Shown: piece after piece, positions 1 through 5,669 of the stretch
How positions within the stretch are numbered: the stretch's first letter is position 1
Layout: the number at the start of each line of letters is the position of its first letter
Assembly (NCBI GenBank): GCA_009835515.1
Contig: VXXH01000808.1
Coordinates: forward strand, 1-7,727
Direction: 5' to 3'
Length of the DNA: 7,727 nucleotides
DNA from: Candidatus Poribacteria bacterium
Lineage (GTDB): Bacteria; Poribacteria; WGA-4E; WGA-3G
The notes under the pieces: generated by a model
Told to the model about the DNA's origin: nothing
The model's input: the letters and a program-made list of their open reading frames with translations, nothing else
Database searches by the model: none
Made by a program: the position numbers and the translations under genes

Positions 1-26
1 GAATTTATTCTATACTATAGATAGTA

Positions 27-91
27 TTCTCTTACTCGGGAGTAGGGTTCGTAGCCCTACTCCAGCAACTACGAATTGTTGAGTAAGAGAA
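27..91 (+). other. Nested inverted-repeat structure with self-complementary loop
   Basis: An 11-bp perfect outer stem pairs TTCTCTTACTC (27-37) with GAGTAAGAGAA (81-91). Inside it a 9-bp perfect stem pairs GGAGTAGGG (39-47) with CCCTACTCC (55-63). The complete 7-nt loop, TTCGTAG (48-54), is the exact reverse complement of CTACGAA (69-75), so a pseudoknot or an alternative hairpin is possible. With no linker on the loop side and only 5 nt (64-68) to cross a 9-bp stem, a full pseudoknot would be strained and some pairs would have to open. A weaker 6-bp hairpin, ATACTA/TAGTAT, lies just upstream at 12-17/22-27. The pairing is read directly from the sequence. Whether it acts as RNA, as a DNA recombination or transposon end, or as part of a terminator region is not known. 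Confidence 0.6.
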
Positions 92-107
92 CGTGAGTAA
101 GAGAACG
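81..107 (+). repeat. 13-bp direct repeat GAGTAAGAGAACG, two copies
   Basis: GAGTAAGAGAACG occurs at 81-93 and again at 95-107, one base apart. The first copy closes the outer stem with 27-37. Part of the second forms the 5' arm of the hairpin at 99-129. Either copy could pair with 27-37, and the shared AAGAGAACG could pair with CGTTCTCTT at 121-129, so several mutually exclusive folds are possible. This could be a regulatory switch or simply a local duplication. Confidence 0.75.
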
Positions 108-137
108 CATTTGGGAGGTGCGTTCTCTTTTCTATTT
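99..137 (+). terminator. Terminator-like hairpin
   Basis: AAGAGAACGCA (99-109) pairs perfectly over 11 bp with TGCGTTCTCTT (119-129), leaving a 9-nt loop. The stem is followed by a T-rich but interrupted run (TTCTATTT, 130-137). This fits a Rho-independent terminator for a transcript entering from the left, either an upstream operon outside the window or a short RNA starting near position 20. The stem is only moderately GC-rich and the T run is broken, so termination may be partial. The duplicated word just upstream could compete for the 5' arm and relieve it. Confidence 0.55.
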
Positions 138-214
138 AAGGGATCTATGCCGCTGCAATACATTATGGAGTTCTGGGGATTGCTAACAGAAATTCATAGA
201 TTTGTGGTGTGTTC

Positions 215-254
215 AATTTTAGGTTAATATTTGTGAATTTTAGGCTAATCTGTG
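215..254 (+). repeat. Imperfect 21-bp tandem repeat before the first gene
   Basis: A 21-nt unit beginning AATTTTAGGTTAAT (215-235) is followed directly by a diverged, slightly shorter copy beginning AATTTTAGGCTAAT (236-254). Both copies end in TGTG. They lie just before the ribosome site of the Ig-like gene. They could be paired operator half-sites or a slippage product. Read in frame they would extend the next protein with a repeated NFRLI, but no ribosome site supports that longer start. I see no convincing promoter in 138-214. Confidence 0.5.
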
Positions 255-261
255 AATATGT

Positions 262-266
262 GGAGG
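262..266 (+). promoter_or_regulatory. Ribosome binding site that sets the GTG 275 start
   Basis: GGAGG lies 8 nt before GTG 275. The upstream in-frame GTG codons at 209 and 260 have no comparable purine-rich site, so 275 is preferred. Confidence 0.75.
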
Positions 267-274
267 TAAATAGG

Positions 275-1033
275 GTGGCTTTTTTAAACAACAACAGGAA
301 ATATTGTATCGCCTTTGTCATTTTGATTATTGTTATTTCAGTGGCTGTCACCTATAAAATCGTTACTGCTGAAGTTACATGGGTTACATTTCAACCTCGG
401 TCGGATCATAGTAATCCATTTTCATTCGGGAACGGCGAGTCAGTTGATATAAGCATTGTGTGGAGCAAGGATGTACAAGGCTTTGAATTAGAAGATTTGG
501 CTTTTACTGTGACAGATAATGACGGGAACAGTATTACGGAAGAATTGCGTCAAGAACCTTCTATAAAATTGCCAAAAATAAACAATTTCATTGAGATAGA
601 TAAAAGACACTACAGGGTTACTTTAACCGGTCCGTATCAATATTGGGGTCGTATTCAATCTGGTAATATCTTATTCTCATTCGCACGCAAGGACAATAGC
701 ATTATAGGGGAACCTTTTGATCATGAAGTGATGCTATTCACCTGGGGGAAAAAAGCGAAATGCTGGTTATATTCAAGTAAGCGGCATTTGAAAAATGGTG
801 AGTCTACGGGGATCGCAATTTTTTGGGACAGAAACGTGCGGGGTTTTACCATAGACGATCTAAGTTCGGATAAGGGCGAATTATCTGATTTGAATGGCGA
901 TTGGAGTTTCATGGAAGTTACTTTGAAGGCTCCTGATACAGGGACCGGTAAGATAAAAGTCACTTTGAATGAAGATGCGTGTGTAGAAGGGAATAATTCA
1001 GAAATAGCTTACGTTACTTACGGTTCAGAATGA
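275..1033 (+). CDS. Secreted or anchored protein with two Ig-like repeats
   Basis: Encodes 252 residues from GTG 275. A short basic N-terminus (R8, K9) is followed by a hydrophobic segment at about 11-27. It ends near V-T-A (30-32), so it is either a cleavable signal peptide or an N-terminal anchor. The rest holds two related beta-rich units. Each begins NGES, then a strand with a central W, then a V-x-GF-x(3)-DL motif (starting at residues 53 and 174). This pattern matches bacterial Ig-like domains of the Big_12 type, which mediate surface display or adhesion. The second unit is about 79 residues, and the first is longer because of an insertion. Export is unusual for a phage structural protein, so this may be a surface protein made by the lysogen or a cargo gene rather than a virion part. 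It is the first gene of the run, 44 nt before the next. The fold is fairly confident; the role is not known. Confidence 0.72.
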   Translation: MAFLNNNRKYCIAFVILIIVISVAVTYKIVTAEVTWVTFQPRSDHSNPFSFGNGESVDISIVWSKDVQGFELEDLAFTVTDNDGNSITEELRQEPSIKLPKINNFIEIDKRHYRVTLTGPYQYWGRIQSGNILFSFARKDNSIIGEPFDHEVMLFTWGKKAKCWLYSSKRHLKNGESTGIAIFWDRNVRGFTIDDLSSDKGELSDLNGDWSFMEVTLKAPDTGTGKIKVTLNEDACVEGNNSEIAYVTYGSE

Positions 1034-1062
1034 TGGTATAGTTTTTGCCGTGCTTGATGTCC

Positions 1063-1070
1063 GAGGGGAG
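1063..1070 (+). promoter_or_regulatory. Ribosome binding site that sets the GTG 1078 start
   Basis: GAGGGGAG lies 7 nt before GTG 1078. The in-frame candidates TTG 1045, TTG 1054 and ATG 1057 have no purine-rich site at the right distance. The GTG start removes 11 residues from the longest possible reading. Confidence 0.65.
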
Positions 1071-1077
1071 AATTACA

Positions 1078-1419
1078 GTGGTCTATGAATTTGAGGGAGC
1101 AGTCTCTGTAGAATATCCGGCTGAAGTCGATCGTCCAAAGATGCGTCAAACATTTATCTTGGAAGGTATCGCGGTAACGTGGGACGCTGCCCCAACGACA
1201 AGCGAGAATATTAGGTTATCTCTTGAACTTCATGGGGAGGGCGTGTCGATGGAACCGTTGGTCGTTTCTTTTGACCCGTCTGATGAATCTGCTACCTCGT
1301 GGGTTCACATGATAGCCGATTGCTCGATCCCGTTGCCGGTAAACACCCGCGCGAAAGTGGAGTATACCAATACGGACGCGACGCTTGTCAAGGTTGGCTT
1401 CTTAGGATATTGGAGGTAA
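1078..1419 (+). CDS. Small phage virion-type protein
   Basis: Encodes 113 residues from GTG 1078. It has no signal peptide or membrane segment and is rich in predicted beta strands. The pattern TWDAAPTTSENI, then a run reading VSFDPSDESATSW, then VEYTNTDATLVKVGFLGYW resembles small proteins that sit between tail genes in many phages. Those share the order 'W-x-APTTSENL ... D ... YTNTD' and are presumed minor virion or tail-associated components. This is recognition of a sequence style, not a named family. The final codons (TAT TGG AGG TAA) also supply the ribosome site of the next gene, which starts 3 nt after the stop, so the two are probably translationally coupled. The function within the particle is unknown. 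Confidence 0.65.
   Translation: MVYEFEGAVSVEYPAEVDRPKMRQTFILEGIAVTWDAAPTTSENIRLSLELHGEGVSMEPLVVSFDPSDESATSWVHMIADCSIPLPVNTRAKVEYTNTDATLVKVGFLGYWR
1412..1416 (+). promoter_or_regulatory. Ribosome site embedded in the end of the preceding gene
   Basis: GGAGG occupies the last two sense codons of the preceding gene and directly abuts its TAA (1417-1419), 6 nt before ATG 1423. A ribosome ending the first gene covers the initiation site of the tail-fibre gene, which favours coupled, balanced synthesis. Confidence 0.75.
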
Positions 1420-1422
1420 CTG

Positions 1423-2757
1423 ATGGCGGATTATGTCAATGGTGTTCTCCAAAATGACGGGGGTCGAAGTGGGGAATCGTCTACTGATATTTCTCAGCTT
1501 CAGGCAGATGTTACTGAACTTGAAGAAAATGTAGAGGATCTACAGTCCGGATATTCTGGGTTCCTTGGAACTTTTAATAGGGGTACCGACCCTTTAAACC
1601 TTCAAGATGGTGAGTATTATGTTACTGTTACAGGTGATACTTACCTCTTAAGTATTAGCGAGAATAATGCTGAAGGCACTGATGTCAGTGAACTGATCGA
1701 AGCTTGTCGTGTTGGTTATTTTATTAATATTGGGGATGCTAATATATTTGTTCTCAGCAGTAGTAATATCCAGCGGGCATTTACTGCTGGTGCTAATGCT
1801 TATTACAATCTTTTGGGGACTTTTACAGAGACTTTCGTAGGGACTGATTTTGGTAATGAATCTTTTTATGTCAGAAAACATAGATTCGCGCGAAATAATC
1901 CGACTGTTGGGAATGTTCTAAGATTTGGGACGCACGGAACAGAATGGGGGGCTAATAGTATCGTCGGCGTGTCACTGACTGTCGCACGTCCGCCAGCCGA
2001 GACTGATAAAATTTCCGGTGAAACAATTCAGTTTTTTGACTCATTGAACGGTAATTTTTATGCCTCGTATGAAGGTGGGGATTGGATATTTCTTGGAAGT
2101 GGAAAACATTTGGCAAAGAATGTGTATTTAGCCGATTATGGATTAGATACGGATGCACTTACTATTGCTGAGATCCCTGTTGGTCATTTTCAGGTGAACG
2201 TTATATCTATACATTTTTCGATTGGAACAGATTTTGATGCACCGTTTCCTAAATTTTTATCAGGTTTAATTGAGGGGGATGTGTTTTACATAGGGACGAA
2301 AGCTTTTAATGTCTCAAGCGTTACCCTTCAGACAGCTTCTCCTGGTGGTGGTCGAATTTTTGGTTTTTATCGTTTGGGAGGTCTTTGGGAGGATACTTTC
2401 TCCGAGTTAACTTTTCAGGATAGCGAATCGCTTTATTGTACGTTTGGCAATCATCTTATTACCGAAACTTTATGGGAAGGGACCTTATATCGATCTAATC
2501 ACGATAGGGAAGATGATGAATTATTGAATGCTGGTAAAAAGTTTTCGGATTATTCCATGCTACAGATTGAGATTAACGGAAGAATGCCTTTTACCTTCGC
2601 TCGGAAATATTGGGTGGGTAGAAATATCAGGATAGATGTGCCAGGTCAGTATTTTTGGCTTAATTATGTTTCGGACACGGAGTTTCGTACAGGTGGCGGT
2701 GGTGGTAATGGTAATATTAATATGACTAAATTTCTCGGCGTTAGAGAAAGGGAGTAG
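1423..2757 (+). CDS. Tail fibre-like / receptor-binding protein
   Basis: Encodes 444 residues. Near the N-terminus a short perfect heptad coiled coil has hydrophobic residues at I23, L26, V30, L33, V37 and L40, typical of the trimeric neck of phage fibres. The long middle is beta-rich, aromatic and Gly/Asn/Ser-rich, with no membrane segment. The C-terminal part (about 345-444) starts with an L-W-x-G strand, includes 'FSDYSMLQIEI', ends with a glycine run (G424-G428) and closes with M-T-K-F-L-G-V. That arrangement resembles the C-terminal domain of many tail fibres and pyocin-type fibres that contact the host surface. The gene seems more T-rich than its neighbours, as expected for a host-range gene exchanged between phages, though I could not compute this. 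It lies 3 nt after the preceding stop and 2 nt before the next start. The structural role is likely; receptor binding is inferred. Confidence 0.72.
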   Translation: MADYVNGVLQNDGGRSGESSTDISQLQADVTELEENVEDLQSGYSGFLGTFNRGTDPLNLQDGEYYVTVTGDTYLLSISENNAEGTDVSELIEACRVGYFINIGDANIFVLSSSNIQRAFTAGANAYYNLLGTFTETFVGTDFGNESFYVRKHRFARNNPTVGNVLRFGTHGTEWGANSIVGVSLTVARPPAETDKISGETIQFFDSLNGNFYASYEGGDWIFLGSGKHLAKNVYLADYGLDTDALTIAEIPVGHFQVNVISIHFSIGTDFDAPFPKFLSGLIEGDVFYIGTKAFNVSSVTLQTASPGGGRIFGFYRLGGLWEDTFSELTFQDSESLYCTFGNHLITETLWEGTLYRSNHDREDDELLNAGKKFSDYSMLQIEINGRMPFTFARKYWVGRNIRIDVPGQYFWLNYVSDTEFRTGGGGGNGNINMTKFLGVRERE

Positions 2758-2759
2758 AG

Positions 2760-3899
2760 ATGAAAGTTATTGTTAATTATCTGAGATCAGCAGAGCTCCC
2801 TGGTATAGATTTTGTGGATAAAATTGTTGTCCCGGAAGCAGACGTTCTCCATATTAAATGCCATTCAACTGGTGGGCAGATCCTTGTCCCGGAGTATGAT
2901 TTCAGCAATGTGGGGGTTATGAAGGCTTCAGGACAATCGCCAAATGGCTACTCGGATTTAGTTTACCGATATTTCAAAACGGCAACTGAATTGACTCTCT
3001 GGATTGCTTGTGTGGTCCCAGAGAACACGCCTTTACCGGTTCCTGCCTATCAAGAATATGAAGTAACAACGTTTCCCGATTATGTTTTTATTGCAGAAGA
3101 TGAAAGTGAAACGCTTGAAGTGGCAACGGCGTTTCCTGCGTGGGTGTCGGCACTTAATGCACTGACGTATCCTGAGAAGCAAGTAATTGCTGTGGAAGAA
3201 ATAAATGAGATGCTTACGAAAAAAGATCAGGATATTGAACTTTCGGTAAGAGGCTTGGAACTGAATTCTGATATTTCTACGCATGTTGCTTATTGGTGGC
3301 GGTCAGCGATTGCCGTCGTGAAGCGATTTTTTCAAGACCCAAACGTTGATCCGTTGATTGTTGCTGAGATGGCGAAGCAAGCGGCAGCAGGACCGACAAC
3401 CCGTTCTGATCAATTTAGATTATTACGAAACCTTGCTGGTCTTATTGCGCAATATCCGAATGGTCCCGATTTCGCGGCAATCTGGGTAGAGACGCGAAAT
3501 TTGAATTCACCAAGCGATGTGACTCGGAAAACGATCTTGGAAGTGCTGCAGACGCGTGGTACGGCTGAAGATGAGACCTACCCGATGTCTGCTGATTTTG
3601 ATTCTACGGACGAAACTTGGATCGTTGAGAACCAGCCGGGAATTGTCGCTTATGACAATGCTGCCCCGGTAAGTGGAGATACGATACGGGCAACGTTAAC
3701 AGATTACGACGGCGGTTTACGGAATGTGCGATACCGCTGGCAATCTCAAGCACAAGATGGTACGTGGTCTAATATGCAAGGGGCAAACGCGCGGGATTGG
3801 ACAGTTGGCTCGGTGGGAACGTATCGTTGTCGATGTCTCTATCACGATAACTACGCTGATGATCAAGAGGCTCTTGGTGCAGCGTTTACAGTCTCGTAA
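2760..3899 (+). CDS. Probable virion protein with C-terminal Ig-like domain
   Basis: Encodes 379 residues, with AAAGGGAG 5 nt before the ATG. The N-terminal ~120 residues look beta-rich. A helical middle follows (about 140-280) with several Trp and charged residues and no membrane segment. The last ~86 residues (from about 294) match an Ig/cadherin-like repeat: V-SGDTI-RATLTDYDGG, then Y-R-W-Q, then DGTW, a G-A-N spot, and Y-R-C-R-C near the end. In extracellular proteins this repeat follows 'vGdtl.a.ltD.DGg ... W.W.....G.W..I.gA...Y'. Ig-like domains are common accessory modules on phage tails and capsids, where they are thought to bind surface glycans or mucus. Position directly after the fibre gene suggests a tail or baseplate accessory protein. 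C357 and C359 are close together, which is unusual for this domain. No specific family is recognised for the N-terminal two thirds. Confidence 0.6.
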   Translation: MKVIVNYLRSAELPGIDFVDKIVVPEADVLHIKCHSTGGQILVPEYDFSNVGVMKASGQSPNGYSDLVYRYFKTATELTLWIACVVPENTPLPVPAYQEYEVTTFPDYVFIAEDESETLEVATAFPAWVSALNALTYPEKQVIAVEEINEMLTKKDQDIELSVRGLELNSDISTHVAYWWRSAIAVVKRFFQDPNVDPLIVAEMAKQAAAGPTTRSDQFRLLRNLAGLIAQYPNGPDFAAIWVETRNLNSPSDVTRKTILEVLQTRGTAEDETYPMSADFDSTDETWIVENQPGIVAYDNAAPVSGDTIRATLTDYDGGLRNVRYRWQSQAQDGTWSNMQGANARDWTVGSVGTYRCRCLYHDNYADDQEALGAAFTVS

Positions 3900-3916
3900 T
3901 AATAAAGGAGGGTATT

Positions 3917-4903
3917 ATGGATTCTAAATTCAAGATACCGAGTAAAGAAGAAGTTGAAGCGAAAATGAAGCAAGTCTTACCGGAACCTGAACATGTAGAT
4001 GTTTCTTTCCCATCAAAACTTGAAGATTGCGATAATTTTCAGATGCAGATGTTAGAATGGGATACAAAAGATTTTAGAATGCCGCAAATATGGAATCTCA
4101 GACCGAATCGTTATCCGAATATAGAGGCATTACTCAAAGAGGTAGCGGAATTGCCGATTGCGTTGGCAAGCACGTTTTGGGAGAATTCTAATAATGATGT
4201 GCCTTATCCGACACCTCAAGTTGTCTCTGGTGATCCGCCTTTCAGATCGTATTTTCTCGGACCCGAAAAAGAAGATATGACGGTGGTTGATGGAGAGATC
4301 GTGGGGCGGTATCGCAAAACGCCTTTTGATTACCGAGGACGGATAATCACGCCTAACAATAATCATACGTGGGCTATATCTGCCATTCATGAAATGTTTG
4401 TTTGGGAGTTCGGGACAGTCCCTACGAATCCAACAGTGGAATGGATTTTAAAAGGCGATTTATATGAAGATGAAAGCCGTAGGACACTCTCAAGTAGTTA
4501 CCCCAGGTTAGGTTTTCAAGATCCCAACCTACCCAATTGGAGGCGACCGTTAAGCCTTCTGATAGATATAGCGTCTGAAGCGGTCTATGGCACTGCATGG
4601 CTTGGATTGAAACAGTTAGGATTCTGGGGTGGTCTCGATGTCGCTATTAATTTCATCGAAGGTGTTGAATGGGCGTATGCTGTGGCTGAAAAACCGGAAT
4701 ACCTCTCAGATGAAGATTCTACTACGGTTGTTGAGGTAGATCCTGTTATGAAGGCTGTTAAGCAGCTGAAGGATACAGGCAGTCGTTCGGATTTCACGAA
4801 GTCCGGCAAACCGAAAGTCCGTCCGACAAGTAAAATCGCGGGGCAGAAAGTAACTGCGAAACAGAGGGACGCGGCTTGGGAACAGGTAAAAAAAGATTCG
4901 TGA
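3917..4903 (+). CDS. Unrecognised phage protein with C-terminal FTKSGKPKV motif
   Basis: Encodes 328 residues, with a very strong AGGAGG site 5 nt before the ATG and 17 nt after the preceding stop. I do not recognise the main body (1-275). It is acidic at the N-terminus, Pro- and Trp-rich in the middle, and has a moderately hydrophobic stretch at about 210-250 that is too polar to call a membrane helix. The last ~50 residues form a separate basic unit: FTKSGKPKV (293-301), then G-x-KVTA, then RDAAW (317-321). This matches a short module found in assorted phage proteins with the pattern 'W/F-T-x-D/S-GKP-x-V ... G-x-x-VT-x-x-x-RD-AW'. Its function is not established as far as I know. Context suggests a virion or assembly protein. 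The module assignment is moderate confidence; the function is unknown. Confidence 0.55.
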   Translation: MDSKFKIPSKEEVEAKMKQVLPEPEHVDVSFPSKLEDCDNFQMQMLEWDTKDFRMPQIWNLRPNRYPNIEALLKEVAELPIALASTFWENSNNDVPYPTPQVVSGDPPFRSYFLGPEKEDMTVVDGEIVGRYRKTPFDYRGRIITPNNNHTWAISAIHEMFVWEFGTVPTNPTVEWILKGDLYEDESRRTLSSSYPRLGFQDPNLPNWRRPLSLLIDIASEAVYGTAWLGLKQLGFWGGLDVAINFIEGVEWAYAVAEKPEYLSDEDSTTVVEVDPVMKAVKQLKDTGSRSDFTKSGKPKVRPTSKIAGQKVTAKQRDAAWEQVKKDS

Positions 4904-4908
4904 TAACG

Positions 4909-4923
4909 CCGTGAGATTCACGG
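4909..4923 (+). other. Small intercistronic hairpin
   Basis: CCGTGA (4909-4914) pairs with TCACGG (4918-4923) over 6 bp with a 3-nt loop, between two genes and just before the GGAG ribosome site (4926-4929) of the next. There is no T run, so it is not a terminator. It could protect the mRNA or tune initiation, or be incidental. Confidence 0.35.
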
Positions 4924-4937
4924 ATGGAGTGTCTTAA

Positions 4938-5597
4938 ATGAGTATTTTCAAGAAAATTAAGAGAGCGGTACAGGACACTGCGGAAAAGGCGAAGGATACG
5001 GTTGAGAATACTGAACGTCAGGTAGAACAAACCGTCTCTGGAACTGTTGACACATTGGAAGATACTGCTCGAAAATTGGAGGATATTGTGCAAGATTTAA
5101 ACCCTGCTCACATCGCAGAAGATGTTAAACGTGAAGTGCTACAAGCGATCAGGAACGTCAAGAACGAAGCCGTGAAGGAAGTTAAGAAGGTTTCTGAAGA
5201 TGCAATTTCTGAGCTGAAAGATGTGCTTTTGAAAATTGAGGGTAAACTCGCTGGTAAAACTGCTCAAGAAGTGTTGCACCTGCTTGTGGACGTTGTAAAA
5301 ACGGCTAACCCGTCTGATGTTTCGATTCATCTTGGACCCCTCACACTCGACATTGGTAACGTTGTTGACAAAATTGGTTCACTTGAACACTATGCACATC
5401 ATCCGCCGGAGACGCATTCGCAATGGAAAGCCTTTATCAAGGCGGTATCTCCAGAATCGCTGTCTATTGTAGCTTCGGTCGGCTTCGCCTTTATTATTGA
5501 GTCAAGTGATCTGGAAGTCGGTATTGAGGCAACCTGGACGGGTGAGGATGTTATCGAAAACGTTGATAAGATTCTATCGAAAGCTGGTATCCATTAA
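4938..5597 (+). CDS. Helical protein with 11-residue repeats and C-terminal beta part
   Basis: Encodes 219 residues, with GGAG 8 nt before the ATG. Residues 1-122 are highly charged and helical. Four consecutive 11-residue units are visible: VQDTAEKAKDT (11-21), VENTERQVEQT (22-32), VSGTVDTLEDT (33-43) and ARKLEDIVQDL (44-54). Positions 1, 4 and 8 are mostly hydrophobic or Thr. Such hendecads are typical of apolipoprotein-like, LEA-like and lipid- or surface-binding amphipathic helices. The remainder (about 127-219) looks like a small separate unit with beta strands (around 128-139 and 173-201) and a short C-terminal helix. There is no signal peptide. I recognise no family. It could be a virion component, a membrane-surface protein or a scaffold. 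The frame remains open for 59 codons after the TAA, so the gene may once have been longer or have a read-through product. Confidence 0.6.
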   Translation: MSIFKKIKRAVQDTAEKAKDTVENTERQVEQTVSGTVDTLEDTARKLEDIVQDLNPAHIAEDVKREVLQAIRNVKNEAVKEVKKVSEDAISELKDVLLKIEGKLAGKTAQEVLHLLVDVVKTANPSDVSIHLGPLTLDIGNVVDKIGSLEHYAHHPPETHSQWKAFIKAVSPESLSIVASVGFAFIIESSDLEVGIEATWTGEDVIENVDKILSKAGIH

Positions 5598-5631
5598 TTG
5601 GGTGCTTTCCTTCTAAAGTCTGGTTGTAAAG

Positions 5632-5669
5632 AGGAGGAAGGGACGGCGGTAACCGTCCCTATATCGAAA
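5632..5669 (+). promoter_or_regulatory. Shine-Dalgarno separated from its ATG by a hairpin
   Basis: AGGAGG (5632-5637) is followed by an 8-bp perfect hairpin: AGGGACGG (5639-5646) pairs with CCGTCCCT (5653-5660), with a 6-nt loop. Then 9 nt precede ATG 5670. In linear sequence the Shine-Dalgarno is 32 nt from the ATG, too far to work. With the hairpin folded out the effective gap is about 10 nt. A similar split ribosome site with an intervening hairpin is known for phage T4 gene 25. The stem has no T run after it, so it is unlikely to be a terminator. The structure is seen; its role in initiation is inferred. Confidence 0.5.

Noticed and set aside
1..208. tRNA, attC site or CRISPR repeat in the structured leader
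   Set aside because: No cloverleaf with a TTCRA-type arm, no attC core pair in the right order, and no spacer-separated repeats; the 13-bp words are only one base apart.
209..274. Longer N-terminus (GTG 209 or GTG 260) for the double-Ig protein
   Set aside because: No ribosome site precedes either codon, the extension is the tandem repeat read as protein, and GGAGG is ideally placed for GTG 275.
1045..1077. TTG or ATG starts upstream of GTG 1078
   Set aside because: They lack a Shine-Dalgarno, and the extension would cover the strong GAGGGGAG site serving GTG 1078.
3724..3927. Plus-strand frame of 67 codons across the end of the Ig-containing gene
   Set aside because: It overlaps the recognisable Ig-like domain in another frame and runs past the ribosome site and start of the next gene.
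4909..4923. Intercistronic hairpin as a transcription terminator
   Set aside because: The stem is only 6 bp and no T run follows; the next gene's ribosome site follows at once.
5639..5660. Hairpin as a terminator between the structural and lysis genes
   Set aside because: It is GC-rich, but the following bases (ATATCGAAAATG) are A-rich rather than T-rich. A role at the ribosome site fits better.
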